Translations under genes and position numbers: made by a program
In this document: piece by piece, positions 11,457-20,224 of the stretch
Layout of the letters: each line of letters starts with the position of its first letter
How positions within the stretch are numbered: position 1 is the stretch's first letter
Notes under the pieces: model-generated
What the model saw: the letters and a program-made list of their open reading frames with translations, nothing else
What the model was told of the DNA's origin: nothing
Database searches by the model: none
Assembly: GCA_030789695.1 (NCBI GenBank)
Contig: CM061132.1
Coordinates: forward strand, 151,536,597 to 151,600,596
Direction of reading: 5' to 3'
Length of the DNA: 64,000 nt
From: Scilla litardierei
Lineage: Eukaryota > Streptophyta > Magnoliopsida > Asparagales > Asparagaceae

Positions 11457-11828
11457 CAAATGCTATATTGGTGATATGTGTGTTGGATATTTGGTTTATT
11501 TCTTCAATTCAAACCTTATTTTTAGTCCCATATTGAATGAGAGAACTCTCTTGTTGGAGTTTATTATAGACTTCTTGTTAATGGACTATTGGACTTGTAT
11601 ATGGGCTAGGAATGAGGGGAAGCTTGCGGGCGCATGAGTCCAAGCAAGGGGCCGAGCCCAAACCGGGTTGAGCCGAATGGAAAATGTGGACGACGGATCC
11701 GAAAACCCTTAGCGTGTGTGCGATGGCTTTGCGCCTACGCAGGTGGGGTTCATGGGTGCGCGCACGGAGTGCCCTAGTTTTGCATCATATTTCTTAGCCC
11801 TCTTTACCTTTAAAGAATTTAAATGCCC
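11457..11828 (+). other. LTR-like non-coding stretch before the duplicated block
   Basis: A TGTTGGATATTTGG at about 11481 looks like the start of a SIRE-style LTR. It is followed by text without coding potential (one 65-codon frame, 11440-11637, with no recognised motif). A partner LTR was not identified. Confidence 0.3.
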
Positions 11829-13096
11829 ATTATGTTTTTATTTTTCTCAACAACCATATTTTCATTAAATTGCTGTTTAATTTCGCAACAGCCATTTTTT
11901 CTCACTGATGGCTGAATTCCAACAGTCATATTTTTTCATTGATGGCTGAATTCCAACAATCACATTTTCATCTATATAAACTTAGCTTATCAAGCGAATC
12001 AGAATAGCGAAAACTCATTCTCTTCCCTCCACACACTTCCTGCCATTCGTCATGTTGCTGTTCTGTTGTGATGTCCGCTTCTGTCTTGGCGACCATTAGC
12101 ACCTCGTTATCTTCCTGTGCGACCGAAGAATATTTACTGCTCGCTGGAGCCTTGTACTGTGAGTGCACACTATAAGGCCATTGTCGTTGAATCCTGGAGG
12201 GTAGTCGCTGGATCTGCTTTACACCGAGTATTCACTCTGAGTGGGCAGAAATCTACTCTTAAGGACAGTGCCTAGCACGCCTCGGCTTACTGGTAAGTCT
12301 ACTCCTTTTCCTAATTTTTAATAGCCACATCCTCTAATCTCTGAATTTTTACAACAATGTCAACACATGGTATATGACATAAGCTTAAATTCTTACACAT
12401 TGAACACTTGAAAGCTTGATTGACACACAGTAGCTTGAACTCATACACACTCATTATAGCACACCATTACATTTTTATTTTTCTCAACAGCCATATTTTC
12501 ATTAATTGATGTTTAATTTCACAACAGCCATTTTCTCATTGATGGTTGAATTCTAACAGTCATATTTTTTTCATTGATGGCTGAATTCCAACGGTCACAT
12601 TTTCATCTATATAAACTCAGCTTATCAAGAGAATCAGAATAGTAAAAACTCATTCTCTTCCTTCCACATGCTACCATTCGTCTTGTTGTTGTTCTGTTGT
12701 GATGTTTGCTTTTGTCTGGCGACCATCAGTATCTCTTCATCTTCCTGTGCGACTGAAGAATAGTTACTGCTCGCTAGAGCCTTGTACTGTGAGTGCACAC
12801 TTACAAGGCCGTTGTCGTTGAATCCTGGAGGGTAGCCGCTGGACCTGCTTTGCACCGAGTATTCACTCTGAGGGGCAGAAATCTACTCTTAAGGACAATG
12901 CCTAGCATGCCTCGGCTGACTGATAAGTCTACTCCTTTCCCTAATTTTTAATAGCATCATCCTCTAATCTCTGAATTTTTACAACAATGAGAACACATGG
13001 TATGCAACATAAGCTTGAATTCTTACACATGGAACACATGAAAGCTTGATTGACACACAGTAGTTTGAACTCATACACACTCACTATATCACACCA
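11829..13096 (+). repeat. Tandem duplication of a TATA-containing block (about 640 bp twice)
   Basis: 11829-12475 and 12476-13096 are the same sequence with scattered changes. Each copy has an array of short repeats (gatggctgaattccaacagt-like), a TATA box (tctatataaact; TATA at 11973 and 12608), a presumed leader (ctcattctcttcc...) and a tail with cacatggtat and ttgacacacagtag. The layout looks like an LTR promoter and leader. The block probably duplicated by unequal exchange. Minus-strand open frames in each copy (11968-12168, 12634-12855) are paralogous shadows of the duplication and are not called as genes. Confidence 0.7.
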
Positions 13097-13232
13097 ATTG
13101 TTATATGCGATACATATAATAAATGTGCTTTGAGTTTGCTTAGCATCAATGCAGGGAGAGTAAGCATATTATTTTTTTTTTTGAAATTTCATATTTTAGT
13201 ATCAATTGTTTGTCATGTCAAAAGGTGGAGAA

Positions 13233-15159
13233 TGTTGGATATTAATTCATTGATAATGAGTAAACAATTAAGTGTATCAATCAAGTTTGTGAGTGTGCAT
13301 GTATTAAAAGATGATTACAAAAGATGATTAGTTCATAACCATATACCACAGGCTTATGGAGCTCACCAAAAGAAGATGCAAGTGATAAAGATATTAATTA
13401 TTATAGTTATTTTATTTTGTGTGTCTCTTATATTTGTGAAAGAGTTGCAGCTCGCAAAAGATGGTGTGTGCAATGGTGGACCCTCATAAGTGAGGGCGCC
13501 TGACGAGGGCTAGAGTGGTTGTCCCCCTCCCCCAAGAGGGAGGCGTGAGAGATGCAGCGGAAGACTTGGAGCCTAGATAAGAATGGCTCCAATACCATGT
13601 AAAAGTGGATGAAGAAGAAGATAATTTATATTGGTTACAAGAGATATCTCCCATATATATAACCCATGAATCATGATTGAGCACAAAACTCAAGTGCCAA
13701 CACAAGAAACAAAAGACTCTCGCAAGAATCTAAGAGATTCATACATGAACCTAAAAGAGTATCACACTATACTAAGAGAGAGACAATAAATTAACTATAA
13801 TAATTAATATCTTAATAGCAAGGAGACCAAGTCAAGTGTTGAAGCTCACCAAAGTTAGAAGTCAAGACATGGACTAAGCTTAAGTGGACTACATCAAAGA
13901 TTCAAGACAATGGTATTTTTGAGTCTTTTTGATGTATTTTTACTCATGTCTTAGATTTCATTGCAAAGCCAATTATTGAAGCTCTACACACTTAGGAAAA
14001 TATTTTTAATAGTTTTAAAATTATATTGAAAAATTTTCCTAGTGTTTTAGGCTTTAACTTAAGTTTCTTGGACACACAAGTCGACCAATCTGACATACAT
14101 TCTTCGACTGGATACTTAGCCTAGAAACCGGCTAGAAAGCATGTCAGAAAATAGTCAATTGGAGCTATAAAACTAGTCGACTGGTTGTTGAACGGCAGTT
14201 GACTAATACATGAACTATGGTCGACTGATTTTAATAGAGAGCAACGGTTCCTCAAGACATGATTTGACAAGTCGACCAATGTACATGGACAAGTCGACTA
14301 GTCGGTATACATAAGTCAACTTGTAACTGAACGTTGGCATATCACGGCAATATTTTTTTAACCATTTTACTAGCCGTTGAAGGGTATTTTGGGGTGTCTG
14401 TTTTGGGTAGATTCACCCATATATATTAATGGTTGTTGTATGGATTTATCATGAATTAGTTGAGCTATTTTTTGAGAAAAAGAAAAGTTTTTAACGCCCT
14501 CTTAAAGCACTTCAAAAGATTTTTTTGGCCAAAGTTTTTAACAAGATTTTAAGCAATTCTCGATTAGCCTTAAAGTTTTTGATCACCTCAAGCTTTCATC
14601 TTGATTTAATTAAGAACTAAACTTTGTTTTTATTAGCCACTACACACACTTTCAAGCTTCAATTCTTGGCTATATGAAATTTGTAAACCTCCATCAAAGC
14701 AAGGTTTGTACAATCCTCCTTTGAGAGGTGGCAAGGATATTTGTTCTATTGCTTTGTGATTAGACAAAATCCTCAAGTGGGTCAGGTTGTCTTGTTGAAG
14801 AGGTGTATTGTTGGAAATTCCTCACTCAACTAGGACTTAATCCACTATTAACTTCTCTCTATGGAAAATAGTACACTTGCCTCCCCAACAAGAGGTTTCT
14901 TGTTGAAGATGTGACTTTGGACATAGACCAAAGTGCTGAATCATGGTAAATCTTTGTCTCTTGCTTTTATCTCTATATTTGCATGGTTTATATTTCCGCT
15001 GCTTATCTTATTATACCTGTAAATATTTGAGTTTGTTGATTAAGAATAAATTTTGGTAACTCTAATTTATCCCTTAGGTAGACTCAAGAGGGATTAAATT
15101 TTAAGTTAAGATTTTATTTGGATAACACTATTAACACCCATCTACAGAAAATTCCAACA
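13233..15159 (+). repeat. Old SIRE/Maximus-type 3' or solo LTR
   Basis: A polypurine tract (gtcaaaaggtggagaa, 13217-13232) is followed by TGTTGGATATTAATTC, the same junction style as the young SIRE element at 48590-61204. The LTR appears to end ...gaaaattccaaca at 15159. It carries an array of tagtcgac/gtcgactgg motifs at about 14078-14325, followed by a TATA-like catatatatta near 14418. The polypurine tract upstream argues for a 3' LTR. A smaller element is nested at 13388-13813. The boundaries are inferred because no partner LTR lies in the window. Confidence 0.6.
13388..13813 (-). mobile_element. Short nested element with terminal inverted repeats
   Basis: Both ends carry aagatattaattattatag in inverted orientation, extending imperfectly for about 45 bp. 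It splits a phrase of the surrounding LTR (gctcaccaaa occurs on both sides). Inside, near 13586, ggctccaataccatg is on the minus strand a variant of the initiator-Met primer site (TGGTATTGGAGCC), which suggests a small retroelement derivative rather than a classical MITE. No protein is encoded; the 73-codon frame at 13484-13705 has no recognised motif. Confidence 0.45.
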
Positions 15160-15878
15160 CTACCAACCAAATAAATTTGAATCATGGAAAAAGAGCAATT
15201 TGTACCATCAATCATGGAAACAAGTGAGTGTCACCATGAAATATGAAAAGGAGCAAGTTAATAGTGAAACCATTGTCGAAAGGCAATATATACTGCCACA
15301 TTTGGATAAAAACCATTGTCGAAAGGCAAACAACAAACAGGGATTCCCCCTATTTGATATGTATTCAGATACTCCTAAGAAAACCATTGTCGAAGTGAAA
15401 AAAAATAAATTTTTTTTTATTCATCATTTTGACCAAGCTCAACTTCACAGTGCTGTTATAGGAGGAGGGAGAGAACGCTCCTTGGTAAATTTAGTGAAAC
15501 CCAAACATTTCAATCATGAACTAGTGATGATCATACATACATGTATGTCGAATGTCGGACAAACTCACACTGTAATATTTATATCTTTAAGAAGTATACT
15601 TCATAGAATTTACGCAAGTATCTAATGTCATCAGCAACCATATGAATGAAAAATAGAGAGCCAAAAATGATCGACCAGCTTCTCTTTTTTATGAAGATAA
15701 TGAAGTGAACGGTGATGACACAAAATAGAGCATGGTAAGGATCACTACAATAAACAAGTGAAGCTTCCTGGAAAAAGATACTGAAAATAAAAATGAAGTA
15801 AAAAAAACCCCCCTCAATCTCTCTCCCCCTTGCATTTGAGCTGTATAACAAATCCAAGTGCAAAAATAGAAGCTCTCT
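15160..15878. other. Intergenic stretch downstream of the E2 gene
   Basis: Contains three dispersed copies of accattgtcgaaaggcaa-like text at about 15268, 15311 and 15382. One 141-codon frame (15200-15625, +) spans them, but its product is not recognised and it is likely chance. The part next to 15878 is the 3'UTR of the minus-strand E2 gene. Confidence 0.4.
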
Positions 15879-16769
15879 CTATGCTGCCGGCTTGTAGAGT
15901 TTCTCCACCATTTTCCTGAACTCTGCACACAACACAACATGATAATATTGATCATCTCAAAAAAAAACGAAGAAAGAAAACTTGATTACAGCAAACAAAC
16001 CTTCTTGATTGATCCAAAGCGCAGCGGCTTGAGTATTCAGCGGAGACTCATTGTTCGGTTCTGCAAAACATAGAAACCGTCAGCACACAACCCAGCACTG
16101 AGACGGAGAATGATTTTTTTTTACCTCCCAACAGGCTCTGAATCGATAGCAGAATGGTTCGAACGTCATAAGCCGATGACCATTTATCCTGGAGAATGTC
16201 CAAGCAAATGTTGCCGAAAACGTCGACGTTGGGGTGGAAGCAAGCGGTGTCGAACTTCACCTTGGGGGGCTTGAAGGGGTAGTCTGCGGGGAAAGAGAGG
16301 GAGAGCTTGTAGATCAACCCCTCATACACAGTGTCCTTGCTGCCTGTGATCGTTCCCTTCCAGCAGAAAATGTTGTCTCCCTCGGGGAACGCCGAGATGC
16401 CCGGATCCCCGCACATCTTTGTAATTAACGAGAGAAAGCAACCGAAGCGAAATAGATTCAGTATGATAAACAATTTAGTTTTTTTAGAAAGGAACAGGAC
16501 TTGCGATTTTGTGCTTACCATCAAGGACATCAGTTCAGACTGCAGCCTGCGAATTTTTTGAAGGAAGAAAACGGTTAGTGAGTCAAAAAATCGAAACAGA
16601 GGCAGGCGAGGGGATATGTGGACCTCTTCAAGACCGACTGGCCGTCGGATCCCTTGGCGACTGGCAGAGACTGCTTCGAGGAGGCGGAGGGCAGGGGGGC
16701 GGCACCCGGAGGAGTGTTGTTGGTGATGTTGTCATCATGGGCATCTCGGTTCTCTCTGTGGGGAGGCAT
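15879..16769 (-). CDS. UBC20: Ubiquitin-conjugating enzyme E2-C type (UBC19/UBC20-like)
   Basis: E2 enzyme that takes ubiquitin from E1 and, with the APC/C ligase, marks cyclins for destruction (role known for the E2-C/UBCH10 and plant UBC19/20 family). Five exons on the minus strand: 16769-16624, 16546-16519, 16416-16125, 16060-16001 and 15922-15879, totalling 189 residues plus stop. All introns start GT and end AG, and the phases match. Residues 45-55 (SVLKRLQSELM) begin the UBC fold. HPN is at 119-121 and the catalytic cysteine is C129 in GNICLDIL. The C-terminus is [14 protein letters not shown]. The N-terminal extension of about 45 residues is Ser/Pro/Asn-rich, as in this subfamily. Length is close to the usual ~180. 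The 160-codon open frame at 16048-16530 is exon 3 plus intron read-through. The 28-nt exon 2 is easily missed. The gene looks intact. Confidence 0.92.
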
Positions 16770-17277
16770 CTTTGGTGTGAATCAAATCTGAGAGAGGATT
16801 GAGGAAGAAGAAAGAAGAAGAGATGGGTCGATGGAATCTCTTCTTCTTTCTAGGGGAGAAGAATGGGATCTTGAGAGAGTGAGGGGGGTTGCGCCTTAAA
16901 AAGGTATGATTTTTATTGGATGACAATGATGCAATGAATTGCAGATTGGGGGGCTTAATTGTTGGGGGGATGGATTTCAAATTTTCTGACCGTTGGAGGG
17001 TCACGCGGTTTTGTCTTCTGGGGGTCGTAACGGCTAGTTTCGAGTCTTGGGGCATTTTTGTTTTTTGTTTTTGTGTGTTTATAATGTGATTTGTTAAAGA
17101 AATGGATGTAAAATTTGAATGAAGACAGTTGTCCTTTTCTCTGACATTGACTTCGTTTCAAACCATCTGCACTTTTCAACACCTAATTCAATCTTCAGCA
17201 GGGTCGTAACTAGGTGTAAATTGCCCTACAAAAATGTTAAAAATAAATTAGTATTAGACTTTTTCACTTCCTTTTAA
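16770..17277 (-). promoter_or_regulatory. Upstream region of the E2 gene
   Basis: A GA/CT-rich 5' leader lies at about 16770-16890 (on the minus strand ctctctcagatttgattcac precedes the ATG). No convincing TATA box was seen, only tttttaaggcg near 16893-16905. A minus-strand open frame of 106 codons crosses it but has no recognised motif. Confidence 0.4.
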
Positions 17278-17488
17278 AAGCCCCAGTGGCTAAGGTCTTC
17301 GGCAATTGACAACAAGTTCTGGGTTCGACTCCCAGCAGTGGCACATTTTGGTTTACATTTCTTATGTATTAAATATAATAATGCTTTACTTATAAAAAAA
17401 TCTCATCACACCCTCCGAAAAGCCTCAATGGCTAAGGCGTTTGACATTCGACAACAAGTTCTGGGTTTGATTTTAGCGTTGTCATTTT
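17278..17488 (+). repeat. tRNA-related SINE-like tandem units, left half
   Basis: Two related units, at about 17278-17416 and 17417-17488 onward. Unit 1 has a pol III A-box-like tggctaagg (17287-17295) and a perfect B-box core ggttcgactcc (17322-17332); unit 2 has the same layout with a decayed B box. Each unit has a tail ttacatttcttatg...cttataaaaaaatctc. The tail of unit 2 continues after Copia-2 at 22850. No functional tRNA cloverleaf can be drawn, so this is called a SINE-like repeat. Confidence 0.55.
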
Positions 17489-17493
17489 ACCTT

Positions 17494-18533
17494 TGTTAGC
17501 GTTCGGGAGCATGGATTATTATTTCTACGGATCATCGTCGCGTTCTTCCCTAGATCATTGATCTAGAGGTAAAACCCTATAATCCTGTAGATAAAATTAG
17601 ACTAAATAATTTTTACATTGTTTTAAAATACAAGTAAAAAAAAAATTTAGTCTAATAAAAGAAAAAAAAATTTTATTACAAAGTTTTTTTTTTCTATGAA
17701 AAAACTTTTCCTTTTGCAATTAAAATTCTTCGGTGGGAAGAAGAACCGGAATGAAATCCTCCCCTCCCCCCTGACGGAGGAGGGGGCCTTCCCACAATGC
17801 CGACTATGCCCCCCCCCCCCCCCCTGCAGTGGAGAGGGGGGCCTTCCGCGCCGCCGCCGCCCCCCCGCTGAAAGGGGGCAGCCTGAGGCCGAGGCCGAGC
17901 CCTGAGGCCGAGGCCGATGGCAGGCTGAGCCCTGAGGCCGAGGCCGAAGCCGAGCCCGAGCCCGAGGCCGAGCCCTGAGGCCGAGGCCGAGGCCGAGCCC
18001 GTGACCGTGACCCGAGGCCCGAGGCCCGAGGCCGAGGCCGAGGCCTGAAGCCGAGGCTAATTGTTTATTTTTGGCTCGAAGCCATAATAATTGCGACAAA
18101 CAATTTTGCAGAACTGCGGAACGGGCCACAAGCGCTTATACTAAAAATAATTTTTGGCCCGAAGCCACAAAATTCTACAGAAATTCGGCTTCTTCATAAT
18201 TTTAAAGAAGAATTAAATTTGCAAATTGAAATTTATGAGAAAAACTTTGTAAAATCAATAATTACATTTATATGTTCCTCTATTTATTTAAACATCTCTC
18301 TTGCAAATTATTATGTATGGTTTACTAGAATTTTTAAAAAAATATAATCATCTCAAAGATCCTGAGACCGCTCTGCCGTTAGGTAATTAACCTAACGGTG
18401 TATGACGTTTCCCCGTGGTCTACGAGATAGTTATATTTTCTAGTTTACTTTTTCCATATTTTTTTTATGCTTGAGATATATGCGTGGTTGTTTAATTTAT
18501 GCCTGTAGCATATAAACTGCGTGGATGTTTAAA
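17494..18533 (+). other. Left part of Copia-2, including a GC-rich tract
   Basis: No gene. The start (TGTTAGCGTTCGGGAGC) has LTR character, but no second copy was found. A GC-rich tract at 17756-18056 has a C homopolymer (17811-17824) and many imperfect repeats of gaggccgag (17885-18056). Open frames on both strands here (for example 17647-18129, -) reflect the repeat, not a gene. Confidence 0.5.
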
Positions 18534-18984
18534 ATAAGTAAAAATGTGTTTTTCGGGATCGGCCATTGTATACCTATTTACTTTCCTTGCACTTTTATTA
18601 TCTTTTGAGAGAATTTGTAAGTGAGGAAATTTGTATTTAAAAGCCCAAGCTCGATGCAACAGCACATAGAATTGATGAAAACTCCTTCAACATGATGTCG
18701 GTCAATGTGCTTGGCTAAGTTTGCTGGACCAACCTAGCTTGACTGGGTAACAAGTGGTCCTGGCTTAGTCAATTCCCTGGCCGCGTCCGCTGGACCGCAA
18801 GGAGTCGATTCATGACTGTGTAAGCCAAAGCTCGATGCAACAGCATAAGAAGACGGATGCAGAAATAGGGACCCACCCGGGGTTTCCAAAGTTGTATTTT
18901 TCAATCTCTTTTCTTTGGACTGTAATCGAACTTTGGACTGTTTATTATTTTGGGTATCTGGCCGATCCCCGCATTTTTACTTAT
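18534..18984. repeat. 451-bp segment bounded by an imperfect inverted repeat
   Basis: The left end reads ataagtaaaaatg...gggatcggcca and the right end is its inverted form tggccgatcccc...catttttacttat. Inside, the phrase aagctcgatgcaacagca occurs twice (about 18648 and 18828). It could be a MITE or a rearranged leader of Copia-2. No target duplication is evident. Confidence 0.45.
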
Positions 18985-19048
18985 TAATTTATGCATGGTT
19001 TGTTGAATTTATTTTAATTCATGATTATCTTTAAATTGCATAGATAAA

Positions 19049-20089
19049 ATGGCCAAATTGGCAAGCGTCGATTTCGATGTGCTCGATGCAGCTGGCAAGA
19101 ATTACTTAAGCTGGCGAGTGGACCTGAAGTTCCACTTGCGCTCCATGGCGCTCCTGCACTCCATTCTGGCCCCCGCAGTGGCCCAATCATCGGCTCCCGC
19201 AGCATCCGATGCATCTGCTAGCAAAGCCCCAGAAGCGGCCCTTTCAGCTGGCAGTACCTCTACCACTGTCTCTGACATGGATAAGGCGAAAGCCATTATC
19301 TATATCAGACGACACATAGATCGGACCCTGAAGGCCGAATACTTGACGGTAGAGGACCCTCTGGAGTTATGGACAGCGTTAGAGGCACGCTACAGACATC
19401 AAATTGATGTCATACTCCCGCGTGCCAGCTATGAGTGGGAGAACCTCCGACTTCAGGACTACAAGTCCGTTGCTGAGTACAACTCAGCACTTCACAACAT
19501 CACCTCACGCCTGAAGTTGTGTGGTGAAGAAGTCTCGGAGCACCGCATGTTGGAAAAGACATTTACCTCGTTTCACGAGAAAGATGCTATCCTCATGCAG
19601 CAGTATCGTGAACGCAATTTCACGAAGTTCTCTGAACTGCTCTCTTGCCTCCTTAGGGCAGAGCAGAATAGAGACCTTTTACTGGCCACTCATAACCAGC
19701 GCCTGGCAGGCTCAGCTCCTATTCCAGAAGCCCACAGTGTTCACCCCCCGAAGTGGAAGAACAAGAAGAGGGGCAGAAAGAACAAAGGAAATGCCCCTAT
19801 GAAACCAGCCATTGCTCCTCCCCAAAGCAAGAATAACAAAGGGAAGAAAAACTTCACTTGGAAACGTAAGAACACTGATACAGTGTCAAATCCAAAGAAG
19901 ACATGGGAGGACAAATGTCATCGTTGTGGCATGACTGGACATTGGTCCAGAAACTGTCGCACACCTCGCCACTTCCAGGTTCTGTATCAGGCGAGCCAGA
20001 AGCCTCCGCCTGAAACAAACATGGCAAATGTGGAAAATCCGACGAAGTTCACTTCCAAGGATTTCGAAAATGACGACCTGCTCGATTGA
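19049..20089 (+). CDS. gag: Copia-2 Gag polyprotein
   Basis: Capsid precursor that packages the element RNA into cytoplasmic virus-like particles. 346 residues, uninterrupted. The N-terminal half has the UBN2-type Copia Gag fold signals (LSWRVDLKFHL near the start, ELWTALEARY, later LKLCGEEV and LLSCLLRAEQNR). A Lys-rich linker leads to a CCHC zinc knuckle with C290, C293, H298 and C303. The start at 19049 precedes the first conserved Gag residues. A stop separates it from pol by a 135-base spacer, as in many related plant Copia elements. The intact state suggests recent activity. Confidence 0.9.
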   Translation: MAKLASVDFDVLDAAGKNYLSWRVDLKFHLRSMALLHSILAPAVAQSSAPAASDASASKAPEAALSAGSTSTTVSDMDKAKAIIYIRRHIDRTLKAEYLTVEDPLELWTALEARYRHQIDVILPRASYEWENLRLQDYKSVAEYNSALHNITSRLKLCGEEVSEHRMLEKTFTSFHEKDAILMQQYRERNFTKFSELLSCLLRAEQNRDLLLATHNQRLAGSAPIPEAHSVHPPKWKNKKRGRKNKGNAPMKPAIAPPQSKNNKGKKNFTWKRKNTDTVSNPKKTWEDKCHRCGMTGHWSRNCRTPRHFQVLYQASQKPPPETNMANVENPTKFTSKDFENDDLLD

Positions 20090-20224
20090 GCCTCATCTTT
20101 ATCTATGCTTTTCAAAGAATAAATTGTAGCTTCATCTCTAGTATGCTTAATAAAGACGATCTTTTATTTTGAATGTATGCATTTTACATTTCCATCAATA
20201 AATTTTCGTTTTTGGCTTATATAG
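20090..20224 (+). promoter_or_regulatory. Gag-pol spacer with three AATAAA signals
   Basis: 135 bases between the gag stop and the pol frame. AATAAA occurs at 20118-20123, 20149-20154 and 20197-20202. The spacer ends cttatatag directly before the pol ATG at 20225, which looks like a splice acceptor. In Arabidopsis Evade, a Gag-only transcript arises by splicing and early polyadenylation in this region; a similar role here is inferred. Confidence 0.4.

Noticed and set aside
15200..15625. A 141-codon gene.
   Set aside because: It spans dispersed accattgtcgaaaggcaa-like repeats, has no recognisable domain and no splice or promoter signals.
17278..17343. A functional tRNA gene (good B box and A-box-like sequence).
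   Set aside because: The ends do not pair as an acceptor stem and no proper anticodon arm can be drawn; related decayed units lie beside it, so a SINE-like repeat is the better reading.
17647..18129. A 160-codon minus-strand protein rich in RPRA/GLGLG repeats.
   Set aside because: It is a translation of the GAGGCCGAG repeat tract; no conserved domain.
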